Assembly (NCBI GenBank): GCA_036674765.1
Contig: JARVKI010000069.1
Location: 62,001-126,000 of the forward strand
Length of the DNA stretch: 64,000 bases
Direction: 5' to 3'
DNA from: Seiridium cupressi
Taxonomy: Eukaryota > Ascomycota > Sordariomycetes > Amphisphaeriales > Sporocadaceae
Shown here: piece after piece, positions 1 through 11,045 of the stretch
Layout of the letters: each line of letters opens with the position of its first letter
How positions within the stretch are numbered: the stretch's first letter is position 1
Made by a program: the position numbers and the translations under genes
The notes under the pieces: model-generated
What the model saw: only the letters and a program-made list of their open reading frames with translations
Told to the model about the DNA's origin: nothing
The model's database searches: none

Positions 1-2102
1 ACCCTCATCCAGCAGAAAAGTATAGCGCTCATCCTAGACGGCAAAGATCTATTGGCGCGCGCGCGCACGGGATCAGGCAAGACCGCTGCCTATTCTCTTC
101 CTCTTCTCGAATGTCTCCTGAGACGGAAAAGGAGCTCGGCAGCCTCCAATGCAACGGCACTCATTCTCGTCCCGACTCGAGAGTTGGCCGATCAGATTCA
201 CAGTGTTTTGGAATCCTTCACAGCATTCTGTTCCAAGGAAATCCAAATCGTGAAGCTCTCCGATCGCCTTCCCGATTCTGTGTCCAGGTCGCTCCTCTCG
301 AATTCGCCCGACATTGTAGTTGCAACCCCGGCTAGGGCATGGGAGAGCATTCAGAGCTCGGCGCTTTCTGTGGATAACCTTGCCCACCTCGTCCTGGATG
401 AGGCAGACCTTGTGAGTACAACAAACATACTTGGCATTCAATCGTCCTTTGGTGCTCTACACGTCATGGAATACAACAAGAAGCTAACAGATCTTGCTTA
501 CCAGGTGCTCAGCTATGGTATGCAACTCCCATAATACCCCACTGCCCCTCCATTAGTTACTTCGAGAATACACTCTTCTTCGGTCATCCGTCCTACCTAC
601 AAGACCAATACTAATCGATTATCGCACAGGCTATGACGAAGATTTACGAAACATTGCGGGTGCCATACCCAGAGGGATCCATACCGTCCTTATGAGTGCT
701 ACACTTACTACCGAAGTCGACACATTGAAGGGCATCTTTTGCCGGAATCCTATCCTACTCGATCTTGACGACGAAGAAGCCGAGGAGGATAAGCTGTCGC
801 AATTTTATGTGAAGTAAGTCAAGATTATTTACTTCTTGTGACTTGACACTCACATACAATAGATGCCAAGAAGACGAAAAGTTTTTGCTCGTGTACGTCA
901 TGTACAAATTACAACTCATTAAAGGCAAATCTATAATATTCTGTGCCGATGGTAAGCAAACCCAGGCGTCTTTTCCTGACCTGCCATGCATGCGTGATGG
1001 CAATCGCTAACCCAAGGCTGTAGTGGACAGATCGTATAGACTCAAGCTGTTCTTCGAGCAATTCGGAATCCGAAGTTGTATATTAAACAGCGAACTTCCC
1101 GTTAACTCCAGGTTACATGTTGTTTCTGAGTTTAACCGCAATGTTTACGACATAGTCATCGCCTCCGACGAGAATGAAGTGATGGGCGACGAAGATGCTG
1201 CGGATCAAGAAAATGGCGAGGCAGCCGAGGACGACGATGCGGCGAAGAAACCAAGGAAACAAGATGCCCCCCCACAGAAGAAAAAGCGAAAGTCTCCCAA
1301 GGATCACGAATATGGTGTCTCCAGAGGCATAGATTTTCGCAACGTCGCATGTGTCTTGAACTTTGACTGCCCAGTCACAAGCCGGTCATATGCCCACCGG
1401 ATAGGCCGTACAGCAAGAGCATCACAAAGTGGTATGGCATTATCCTTCGTGATTCCCAAGGAGTATTACAGGAAACACATGCCTACCACGGTTGAAACCA
1501 CCGAGAACGATGAGAAAGTTCTTGCGAAAATCATCAGACAGCAGGAGAAGAAGGGCAGAGAAGTGAAGCCCTACAACTTTGACATGTCAGTATAACCCAA
1601 CGCCACAAATCGATCCGATAATCGAGCAATATCGAAGCAAGAAAAAATTCCGTGTTTGTGGAAGGGAACGAGAGCCTAACATGAATTTGTACCTAGGAAG
1701 CAAGTCAATAACTTTCGGTATCGTATGAACGACGCTCTTCGGGCAGTTACGAGCGTGGCCGTCCGTGAAGCTCGTGTACGCGAGCTGAGGCAAGAGCTGG
1801 CAAAGAGCGAAAAGCTAAAGAGGTATTTCGAGGAAAAGCCGCAGGAGTTATCACATCTGGTCAGACATGACCATGAACTGCGGACTTCGAGAACTCAGCC
1901 CCATTTGAGGCAGGTGCCGGACTATCTACTGCCAGAAGGAAAGAAGGCAATCACGGCGAACGATATTGGGTTTGTACCGTTTAGAAAGGACCGCGATGGA
2001 AAGGGAAAGAAGGGGAAACAGTTTAAGAAGGGCAGGAAAGTTGGTGGGCGCAGAGTTGACCCCTTAAAGTCATTCAGGGGTAGACCAAAGTCGAAGAAGT
2101 GA
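1..2102 (+). CDS. DBP9: ATP-dependent RNA helicase DBP9 (5' end outside window)
   Basis: This is a nucleolar DEAD-box helicase; the DBP9/DDX56 family works in 60S ribosomal subunit assembly. Exons read as 1-411, 505-517, 630-813, 863-951, 1024-1585 and 1697-2102, giving 554 visible residues. The phase closes at every junction. Motifs in order: Walker A ARTGSGKT (about residue 20), [15 protein letters not shown] in LMSATLTT, and the C-terminal [10 protein letters not shown]. An acidic then lysine-rich insert (about nt 1165-1310) lies within the second RecA lobe, as is usual for DBP9, and the tail is very basic ([12 protein letters not shown]). Probably only a few dozen N-terminal residues are missing. 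The second exon is only 13 nt and supplies the VLSYG that follows DEADL. The gene converges on SMC3. Confidence 0.93.
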
Positions 2103-2343
2103 GGAAGTAATTGAAGGATCGTAGTTGACTCCCAAGCTGGAACCGTTATGATGAGCAACTCGTTTAGCGTATCCTCCGAGGTAAGGTTGGTAGTAGTAGC
2201 TCTTGAGTAACAGTCAAATAGCTCTGGAGTCAATATGGCAACGACGGCCTGTGAAGGCAATGTCTCTCGCCTCAGTTGCACGTGTCTTGTTCTACCATTT
2301 ATTCCTTTGCTAAGCAGTGTTGTCTCAGTCGATCACCGAGATA

Positions 2344-2363
2344 TCACTTTGATATCAAAGTGA
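2344..2363. repeat. 20-bp perfect palindrome
   Basis: The sequence TCACTTTGATATCAAAGTGA is its own reverse complement, with no loop. It lies about 240 bp past the DBP9 stop codon. It could be a dimeric protein binding site or part of a 3'-end signal. I see no second copy in the window. Confidence 0.6.
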
Positions 2364-2378
2364 CTAGAAACTCAACCC

Positions 2379-2639
2379 CTAAAATAAGGAAGCCGTCGTC
2401 AATACATGATCGCTCGATACACATATTCCTCCACAGGGAAGACAGCCACTAGAATTACACCATCTGCAAGGTTTTGTGGCTCGATAAAGGGAAGCACCAT
2501 AATTACATCCAGTCCACGGGTCGACAAGTGTGTAGTTTGACAACGATATTTGATAACCATTGGCGCAGAAATCGAGTTGATCCCACCAGAAGTAACATTT
2601 CTCTCGAAAGATACAAGTCAGCACATTCCAAGTGTTGAG
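2379..2639 (-). CDS. possible small cysteine-rich secreted protein, last exon
   Basis: I do not recognise this product. The frame from a plausible acceptor (TTCTAG, ending at 2640) to a TAG stop encodes about 86 residues. Nine are cysteines, roughly three times the number expected by chance, and they cluster near the C-terminus in CRWC and CLPC spacings. This resembles fungal small secreted proteins. The upstream exon carrying a signal peptide is not resolved: the stretch at 2640-2880 on this strand has hydrophobic coding potential in another frame, but no unique donor stands out. It may equally be chance coding in intergenic DNA. Confidence 0.22.
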   Translation of the reverse strand, partial: LNTWNVLTCIFREKCYFWWDQLDFCANGYQISLSNYTLVDPWTGCNYGASLYRATKPCRWCNSSGCLPCGGICVSSDHVLTTASLF

Positions 2640-2977
2640 CTAGAACAGCGCAACATATTGGCCATTGATTTGGGGGGAAACTGAAAAGAATTATGTAAAT
2701 ACGTTGATACTGCGAGAGCCTCGCGTCTGGTTCTACTGGTTTTGTCGAAAAGGCAATCTATAGGGCTCAGTGGCACTACCTCGCCAAGTTGATCTGCATG
2801 ATTTGATGTGTTGCATAGGGAGCAACTGCAAAAACGCCAAACTGAAAGCCAAGTCAAAAACCAAGAGCCCTGTCTATAGTCTCAACGCTCCTTGGTTTTG
2901 CGATCTGTCACAAAAGGGTCTGTTCGATCGCAGACGTAATCTAAGAAGCCCCCAGACTAAGGTTTCTAATTTCTCAT

Positions 2978-3361
2978 CTATCTATATCCCCGTCGGCGAT
3001 TCCACGTTGTGCTCTTCATCAACATCAATCCGAAATACCACAATGCATTTTTTGGCACATCGTTCAGCGACCTCGTGATAGGACCGCGGCGGTAGTTACT
3101 GCCTATTGTTTGGCCCTCTGGGGTTCGATGTAAGTAAGCTTGAATTGCCACTCGGTGACTACCTAATCGACGACCATACTGCTGGTGTGCTAACCCCCTA
3201 TACCCTCCAGCTAATATACAAAGAGCACTAATAATCACGGAGACTATAGAGAAGAAGACTTTCTTTATATATAGACTGAAAGCTTTTACGGAAACTTTTA
3301 CGGGGTTTTCTGAAGCGATGTCCATACGGTAAATAAGAATATTGGGGCTTATTTTTGGCAT
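2978..3361 (-). CDS. hypothetical ORF with one hydrophobic segment
   Basis: An open frame of 127 codons with no recognised domain. Around residues 30-55 it has a membrane-like run (FFSIVSVIISALCILAGGY), followed by a basic, arginine-rich stretch. An internal ATG at residue 13 would also keep this segment. Codon use is AT-richer than in the neighbouring genes. It could be a lineage-specific membrane protein or a chance frame. Confidence 0.18.
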   Translation of the reverse strand: MPKISPNILIYRMDIASENPVKVSVKAFSLYIKKVFFSIVSVIISALCILAGGYRGLAHQQYGRRLGSHRVAIQAYLHRTPEGQTIGSNYRRGPITRSLNDVPKNALWYFGLMLMKSTTWNRRRGYR

Positions 3362-3698
3362 ACTAAAGTTGACGAGAAGGACGTCGAGATTACAGGCTAG
3401 AAATCTACGAGAGATACGACCTCATGTGCATTTTTATCCACAAGTAAATGCTGCACCCGGCCAACAACGGCCATGCTGTGTTCAGATTATCTAGCTTATC
3501 ATGCAATAGGGTAGCTCAAAATGATATCTTACTGCCGCTACATAAAATGCGAGCACAGCAACAGATCAAAATACAAAGTCTGCCCAAGAAAGCCAAGCCG
3601 TATCTTTGATATAAAGCCCTGACAACGAACGCCGAACCCCATCCTCGAGCCTCCGGGTCTCTCCATCAAGTCTGATCCTCAACGCCTTCCGGATATCC

Positions 3699-6600
3699 TT
3701 AGCGTGGGGCTTGGCCCTCAACGAAGTCCAATGCTTGCTCTGTTGGCACACAGTTGATATTGCTGTTCTTGTTCCTAAAAGTAACACCATAACACTTGTC
3801 TGCGACAAGCACAATTTCGGGTCTGAAAGTAGTGCAGATAAATTGCGTGCCCGCCTCCTTGGAGATAGAGTCGAGAAGTCCAGCAACGGCTGTGCGGTAT
3901 TGGGCATCCAAATTGGCGTCAACCTCGTCGAAGATTACCATGGGACTTGATTCTGTTTGTTGGAGTGCAAAAATTAGGCAAAGAGCACAGAGACCTATTT
4001 GTCTTGTTAGTTCAACGAATACAAAAATGGGGGCTGAAGAACCTACTCTTTTGGCCACCAGAAAGCTGCTGAATGCGCTGTTGTTCATCGAACTGCTTTG
4101 AGTTGAAGGAAACGCTGATGCCGACACCAGTGTAGTTCTCGACACTGCCACGCTGTTCCTCATCGGTGTCCTCGGGATCCATGCGTCGGTCTGCCTTGCG
4201 CTGGATAACAAGTCGGCCATGGCCTGCCGGCACAAGACGCTCGAAGATGGTGGCAAACTCTTTGGAGACTTGCTTGAAAGTGCGCTCAATAGCTTCATCC
4301 TTGCGCTGGTCCAAATGTGCAACAAGCTCTTCGATGGATGCTTGCGATTGGTCGAGGTCTTTGCGCCGCTTCAGCAGTTGATCTTGTTGATTCGTGAAGC
4401 TGTTATATTGCTCAAAGGCCTTCTTGTTGACGTGCTTGTATTTCTTCAGCGCGTCATTGACCTTCTTGAGTCTTGAGGCGATCTGCAATATGTGTGAGCA
4501 TTGAAAAGGCCATGGCTTTGGACGGTGTTTTTGTACTTACGCTCTTCGACTCAAGTCGCTCATATTTGTCAAAGGCTTCCTCGGGTAATACGCCGAGGTC
4601 ACGGATGTTCTTGGCGCATTCTGTTGCTCTTGTCGTAAGGAGGGCTTTCTTCTGAATGCCCTTCTCCATCCTCTTCTGTTGCTTTTGGATATCTCGTGCG
4701 AGGTCCTGCTGTTCGACGTCCTTGGCAGCCTTTTGCTTCTCCAATCTAGCAATACTGGATTCTGTGCTCTCGATCTGTTGCTCATTCTCCTGCAGCTTGG
4801 CTTCGACTGAAGCAACAGCGCTTTGAGCCTTCTTGAGCTCACGTCTGGCTTCTTTGAGGTTTCCACTGTTGCCACCGGCTCCAGTTTCAAAGGCCTGGCT
4901 CGTAAGCTGGTCCAGCTTCAGCTGGAGATTGGACCGCAGCTCGACATCCAGAATCTGCTTGCGACCCTCTAATTCCCGTCTGCCTCTACTGATCTCAGTC
5001 CACCGTTTCTGCAAATCCTGAACAGACTGGCTTAGGCTTTCGAGCTGCTGCTCTTCGTTGGCGGTTAGAGCCTTCTTGAAGTCTGATGCTAGTTCAGCTT
5101 CGTGAGCAGCCAGCGTGTCCCCGAAATCCTTCATGTTCCTGTCGACGAGTTCACGCCGTTTGATGGCGGCTTCGAGGTGGTCTTGCTCGCGGCCGATTTG
5201 GCCGGTTTTCGCATTGAGTTCAGCGCGGAGAGGGCCATACCCGTCATCCATCTGGCGAAGTTTTTGTTCACGCTTTCGAAGCTCACCCGTAGCATGCGTA
5301 ATCTCTTGCTCCTTTTTCTCAATTTTTTCTCTCACAGAAGAAAACTCGGTTTGCAGCCGTTCATATTCGTCCCGCCACTGGGTCGCATTGCGAACAGCTT
5401 GAAGGCGTGATTTTCTAGGGTCGATATAACCTCCAGTCATGGCACCCCTCTTGTTGGTCGTGTCACCCTCAGGAGTGATGGCGTCGCAGTTGTGACTCCT
5501 GGCATACTGACCGGCGACCGTCAAGTTTGGGCAGATGATGGTTCTTCCGAATACCTGTTGAAAGGCAACCTCATATGCTGGATCAAATTGAATTTTGCTG
5601 ATTAGCGGAACAGCATCGTTCGCCCGGGGTAGATTGGCCGGGCGTGGGCGCAACTTGCTAAGGGGGGCGAAGGTGACACGTCCTCCACGTGTTCGTTGAA
5701 GAGCATTCATGAAATAGGTCGCTGTCTCCTCATTGTCGACAATGTAGTGAAACAGACTAGCACCGGCGACTTGCTCGACTGGAACACGATATGCTTCGTT
5801 GACGTCCAGCAATTCAGCGAGCGTACCATAGGCGCCGGGAATATCTCTTTCTTGCCTCAGACGCCTAATTGTTGCTAGACCACGAGATGTCTCTCCGTCC
5901 ATGGTATAGGAAAGCTCACGCTCAGCTTGTTCCCTCTCTCTGCGAGCGTTGGACAAAATCGAGTCCAACTTGTCTTCTTCTCGACGAAGTAATTTGCGCT
6001 CTTCCTGAAGCTGCTCCAAGGCATCTCTTGCACCGGTCACCTCGTCGGCTAAGGAGACTCTGCTATCACCGAAACCCTCGTTCCGGGCACGCAGATCGGC
6101 AACGTCCTGCTCGAGGTGCTGGATAGAAGATTGCACGCTCTTCACCTCTTCTTCGGCGTCCAGGCGGGTCGCTTTCTGCTGGCTCAATGTCAAATTGAGA
6201 TCGTTAATCTCCTTTTTGAGGTAGGCATCCCGCTCAGCCTTATTCTTAAATTGGCTGCTTCTGTTCTGCTTGGTGAACAGGCGTTGACGACTAGCATCCG
6301 CGGTATCTAGTTCCTGTTTGATCTCCGCTTCCCCCCTCCTTCTCTTCTCATATTCGGGGGTGATCTTTGCCAGCTCAGCCTCCTTTGATGCGACAGCCTT
6401 TCGAACTTGGCTAAGCTCCGCGTCGTGCTGTTGTTTGGCCTGATCCTGAGCAGCCATACTGTCGGAGAGACTCTTCACTGCAAGTTCGGACTTTGCTCTC
6501 GCCTTGGCGCTCTCCCTTCGGTCCTCATCCAACTGTCTGCGATCGATGCGGAGTAGCTCCATCTGCTGCTGCAGTTTGTGAATCTCGGCATCAAGCTGGG

Positions 6601-7463
6601 CGATGATCTTCTCGCCGGCGGTGTAAGCCTCGCGGTTCTCATCGGTATCATCAATGCCGCCCTGACGCGCGTCCTCAAGCTCTTCGAGGGCTTCTTGAAC
6701 GGCAACCTGCTCCTTGTGATAGTACGCGTACTCTAAGCACCTGCGTTCGCGGTCCTTGTCCTGATATCCTCGTAGCTCCTCTTTTTCTTCCTCAAGCTCG
6801 CTTAGACGCTCTTTGATATAATCAAGCAGCTCGTCGATCTTCTCCCTCTTGTTGTTGGTGTCGTTCATGATCTTGAGTGACTCGGTGCGGCGTGCTTCGT
6901 ATACCTGAGTGCCGGCTACCTCCTTTAGCAGGGTCAGGCGTTCCGATTCTCTCATGTTGGTCAGAGCAGTGACGCGACCCTGGGGCACGATATAGTATGG
7001 GTTGGATTTCGAGAAGCCGGCGGATTCCAAAAAGGAATTGACTTCCTTGAGAGTGGTCACCTTCTTGTCGATTGAGTACTCATCCTTCTTCAAGCTGATA
7101 GTTCGCCGCAAGACTACCTCCTTGTGATCGGTCGGAAATCGGTTGTCGCTGTTGTCGAAGATGATCTCGACGTATGCAGACATGACGGCCGAACCGGAAC
7201 CCTCGTGAAGCAGCGCCTGGCGCTCCTCGCGCCCTAGTTGGGTGTATGCATCACTAAGAACGAATCGGATGGCCGCAAAGAAGTTGCTTTTCCCCGAACC
7301 GTTACGACCGACGACGACATTGGTACCAGGCGAAAAGGGCTCAATGACCATCTGGTCCTTGTAGCTATAATTCTGTCAGCGGCGTGTGTGATAGGAGCTG
7401 GGGTTCCCTCGGCGTGATTGCGCACCTCTTAAAGCCCTGAATGATGATCTGCTTGATATACAT
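3699..7463 (-). CDS. SMC3: Structural maintenance of chromosomes protein 3 (cohesin SMC3)
   Basis: SMC3 pairs with SMC1 in cohesin, the ATPase ring that holds sister chromatids together and shapes chromatin loops. Exons on the minus strand: 7463-7426, 7364-4541, 4482-4047 and 3994-3699, giving 1197 residues, the usual family length. Residues 1-12 ([12 protein letters not shown]) come from the 38-nt first exon. Walker A GRNGSGKS is at about 32-39. The [10 protein letters not shown] stretch near residue 105 is where Eco1-type acetylation occurs in the family. Two long coiled coils flank a hinge at about 520-670. The ABC signature LSGGQKS (about 1094-1100) and Walker B VIFDEVDA (about 1119-1126) complete the head. 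No key residue is missing. Confidence 0.96.
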
Positions 7464-8604
7464 GATGCCTACGGTGCTGCCAAACGGGCAGCGCGATCGA
7501 AGACAATATCAAAACCTGAGTCGCATCAATGTTTAGAGTCGAAACCGCCAAGCGCGAAGGTGATGCGACGCCGTGGGTTGTCGCGTAGCACCTCTGCAGA
7601 TTACTTTGCAGGTAGTTAGTTGGCAATACAAATTCACGATCAAACGCGTCGAGGGTCGCGCGCGGGCGAGCTTCTTTGGGAGCGGGGAGCCATTGGATCT
7701 GGCGCTGGAGCACGGCCACAAAGTTCGACAGACCAAGTTTGTGGCTGGTGGCTGAGGTACACATCTACAGATCGGCTACGTCTCTTCTGAACCCCCGTGA
7801 TTCTGCAACTACAAGCCAGCGTTGCCTGTTAATGAAACGCGCGTTTCCATGGACAAACTGATCTACAGAATCACTACCTGTCCTGATTCTCTGATTGAAA
7901 ATGTCAGGAGAATCTTGATTGAACCGAGTACTGCGACTAGGCGAGACGGGTGCGAAGTCCCAGACTCTACAATACCTATGGTAGGTGTCAGAAATGTACC
8001 GGCGTCGTAGCTTTGCCCAATCACTGAAAGCTAGGCATCCAATTGAGCCATTGGTACATGAGCCCAATCGCAGTTCTATGTTAAGCAACGCGCTATTACA
8101 GTCTTTAGACCGTCAAGAGAAGCTGACAGCTCCGTCAAGTCTGCTGGAAGCGAACTGCCGGATCTGCGAGAGGCCCGGAGCGCTTTGGCCGAATTATGTT
8201 TGATGCGTAGCGTAGCCTGACTTTGCAGCAATTAATCGCATATCAAGAAGATATGATTGTGGAGGGGAGTTGACACGGCACATGGCCCTTTGTTACCACT
8301 CATCCTTAGTTTCACGATTCGCGTAGTGACTATAATCCATAAGCAAGGCTGGCACAACACAACCAGACAGAGGAATAGCGGGAGCGGATGGGCCGGGTTC
8401 AACCTCACACGCCTGAGTGAGAGTGGCCCTTCGACTCGGTCAACGCTTTTCTTCTTTCCCGTGATCCGTGGTTCGCGGAAACCCTGCAACCTACGCGGAT
8501 TTATCTGCCTTAATTAGCGGCATATATACATGCATCACGGAGAGCTTCCCCTTGGACGACCGGAACTTTAATTGCGTTGAACCCAAATAACCATGACCAT
8601 TGGC

Positions 8605-8636
8605 CATGCAGTTGATATGCCATGCAGTTGATATGC
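8605..8636. repeat. Perfect 2 x 16-bp tandem repeat
   Basis: The unit CATGCAGTTGATATGC occurs twice, back to back. It lies in non-coding DNA between SMC3 and MOT1, with no evident function. Confidence 0.7.
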
Positions 8637-9967
8637 CATCCATTCTGGGATATGGAAACAACCCGAGCTGCCCATGCCTACATCACATCTACCGATGAAA
8701 GTTTGTGATATCTAGTGAAAGGAATATAGTCTAGCCGCCCTTTAATGTCGCGGCGAGTTACTATATACTTGGCTGCGCCGGGCACCCGCGTGTAGGTTCG
8801 GGTACCTGGGCCAAATCCCTGTCGGGCATGAACCTTGTGAGCTCACAACCTTGGAATTAAATGGCCATGATACAGAGGCTGCACATACAGAGGCACACTT
8901 CCGTGGTGCTCTCGGCTAGGGACCGCGTGAGGAAAGCTACTCATTAACGTGGGCGCCGTTTTTTATGTCGTTATCGCGTTGGGGGTGGCACGTCGTCTCA
9001 AACTCGCTACTAGCGCGAGGCGTCGTTGGAGGCCAAGGGTCTCGGGAGGAGCTGCAAAGGGCGCCCTCCAAAGTGCTTTCGGGTCGCGGATGCTCTCAAG
9101 CTCTCCACCAGGATATCAAGCGGGCAGCAAGCATAGGAAATGGTGCACTCCAATCTGTATTCCAACGGAGTGTTCGTGAAACAACCAGATAGATACTAGA
9201 CAAGTGGCATACCCACGAAGAGACTTAAATGATATGGCGTACCGGATCCCTACAAGCACAGCTAGGGGTCCGGCTGTGCTGCGGCGCGAGTCCTAAGTTA
9301 CAGTACTAACTGGCGCATTTGCGTGGTGGTGATGAACAGCTGGCACCGTGTCTATCCTCCAGCCCACCCAATCTGCCAGTGATGACCTGGCGCAAGGAGG
9401 ATGTCTTTTTCATCCAGATGGCCCCGGGATGCCCCCTACTCCGGCTCCTCAGAGATGGAGAGTATGCAAATGTTCTGATGCACGTCCTGTAGGATCAGCC
9501 GAGATGGGACAGTCCAAGGAAGAGACCAGATCATCAAAAAAATCTGAGAGTCGTCATTCCAACCATACCCACTTGCAAGCCACCCTGTCGAGGAAAGGCA
9601 TTGGCAGCAGCGTGCATGCGCTAAACCCTCTTAGCGTTATTAGGCGAGAACAAGCATCAGCTCCAGGGGCCCAGATTGGGGGGGAGGGAACGGCCTGAGA
9701 CGGGGCGCGGGAGGACGCGGGCAGCTGGCAGAGCAGCATCAGTGGGGCCACCCTTGCCCAGAAGCTTAGGCCGGAAAAGTACTTAAATATGGGTAGACAT
9801 ATTAATGGACAGGCTCGCCCACTTTCGCGAAAGCAGCTGGAAGTCATCAGACCTGCTGCAGGAGCACCCAGCTTCTTGTTTCCGCGCGACCGCGACCGAC
9901 TGACCGACCGACCATCCGGCCCTCACCTGCACGCTGGCCACTGCCACAGCAGACACGCCTTGGCCCG

Positions 9968-9998
9968 CCAATCCCAATCCAGTCCAATCCAATCCAAT
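9968..9998 (+). promoter_or_regulatory. Cluster of five CCAAT boxes upstream of MOT1
   Basis: CCAAT occurs at 9968, 9974, 9984, 9989 and 9994 on the plus strand, about 1.05 kb before the MOT1 start codon. CCAAT is the core site of the HAP/NF-Y complex. Spacing of 5-10 bp is too tight for all five to be bound at once, so this may be partly a short tandem repeat (AATCC units). Confidence 0.45.
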
Positions 9999-11045
9999 CC
10001 GGCCCAGCGTGTCCCTTCGTACCAGGATTGGACTGTGCTCGCTCCACCTCCACCCTCAGCAGCAGCCGTTACTTGCGTGCGCTTGCACTTGCGCCTGCCT
10101 GCTGCTATTCACCATCACGAACCGCCCGGCGTCACCCAGTACGGCTTATCAACAACAACGAATGATGTCCTGCCTGTGCATCCCCTCCTCAGCACATTGA
10201 TTTGTATCCACGACAGTCCGCATTCGCCTCCTCTGTTGCATCCTCCGGCGTTGTTTATTTGGAATCTCGGTCATTTTCTCGTCGTCTGCATCCTCTGGCG
10301 CATCTCAGGCGTTTGAAACCTTGCGCCTTATCGCCGAGTTTACGGGCCCAGTGCTTTAGTGCATATCGACCACTCAACAACATTTGCATACTTGGTAAGT
10401 GCAAACGCCCCATCTTCCACCACCGCACCCCCTGCCAACCTTCACCTACATACTACATGGCTGCCCATTCTCTCCTGCGTAATACGAGCAATCCTACCAT
10501 CATTCCTAAATTCGAGCTCCCTTGTCATCCCGAGGCGGCGCCGACTTCAGAATGAGTTGCCTCGTAGATCCTCGTCAAAATGTATAGCATACATCAGCGT
10601 TGGAGTCACTCTGACTTCTCTTTCATACCCAACCATGGTCCCACATACTATGATTACACTGCTTGACGCATAGCTGCGAGTTGTTTCACTGCAACACTAG
10701 AAGGCACGCCTCGACTATATTGCCGTAGAGCTGCCAGGCTTATAGTACATCCTGGCAAATGTAGTTCACCGTCGCCTCGTTGCGACAGCGTTCACTTTCC
10801 CTCCTTGCCTGGCGTATCCAGAGTTCATCAATCCAACCCCACGGCCAATCACGGCTTTAGGCATCCACCGTCTTTGTATATCTATCATGAAGCCTGCCAC
10901 CACCCTACTTCGCATATCCGCGTCAATGATGCCGCGCTACTTCTTGCCATAATCGGCTGTGCGCAGAACACTGACATCTCCCAGACCGCCGAGCGAGATG
11001 AACCTCTATCAGGAGTAGGCCCGACAGCCTGTGTGAATTGCAAAG

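Larger units (their letters stand above)
2103..3698. other. DBP9-SMC3 convergent intergenic region
   Basis: About 1.6 kb between two converging genes. It holds a perfect 20-bp palindrome (2344-2363), a cysteine-rich minus-strand ORF (2379-2639) and a minus-strand ORF with one hydrophobic segment (2978-3361). Neither ORF resembles a family I know. The rest shows no coding or RNA signal that I can support. Confidence 0.5.
7464..11045. other. SMC3-MOT1 divergent intergenic region
   Basis: About 3.6 kb between two divergent starts. I see no convincing gene; open frames here are short and lack recognisable domains. It contains a perfect 2x16-bp tandem repeat (8605-8636), a cluster of five CCAAT boxes (9968-9998), and a C-rich stretch from about 9850 to 11045 that looks like promoter and leader of MOT1. 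A GTAAGT at 10395 could be a leader intron donor. Confidence 0.5.

Noticed and set aside
8760..8830. GC-rich stretch with GGTTCGGGTACC resembling a tRNA T-arm
   Set aside because: I could not form an acceptor stem, D-arm and anticodon arm around it, so it is not reported as a tRNA.
9789..10316. 175-codon plus-strand frame upstream of MOT1
   Set aside because: Pro/His/Ser-rich translation of C-rich leader DNA, overlapping the CCAAT cluster; no domain and no plausible splice link.
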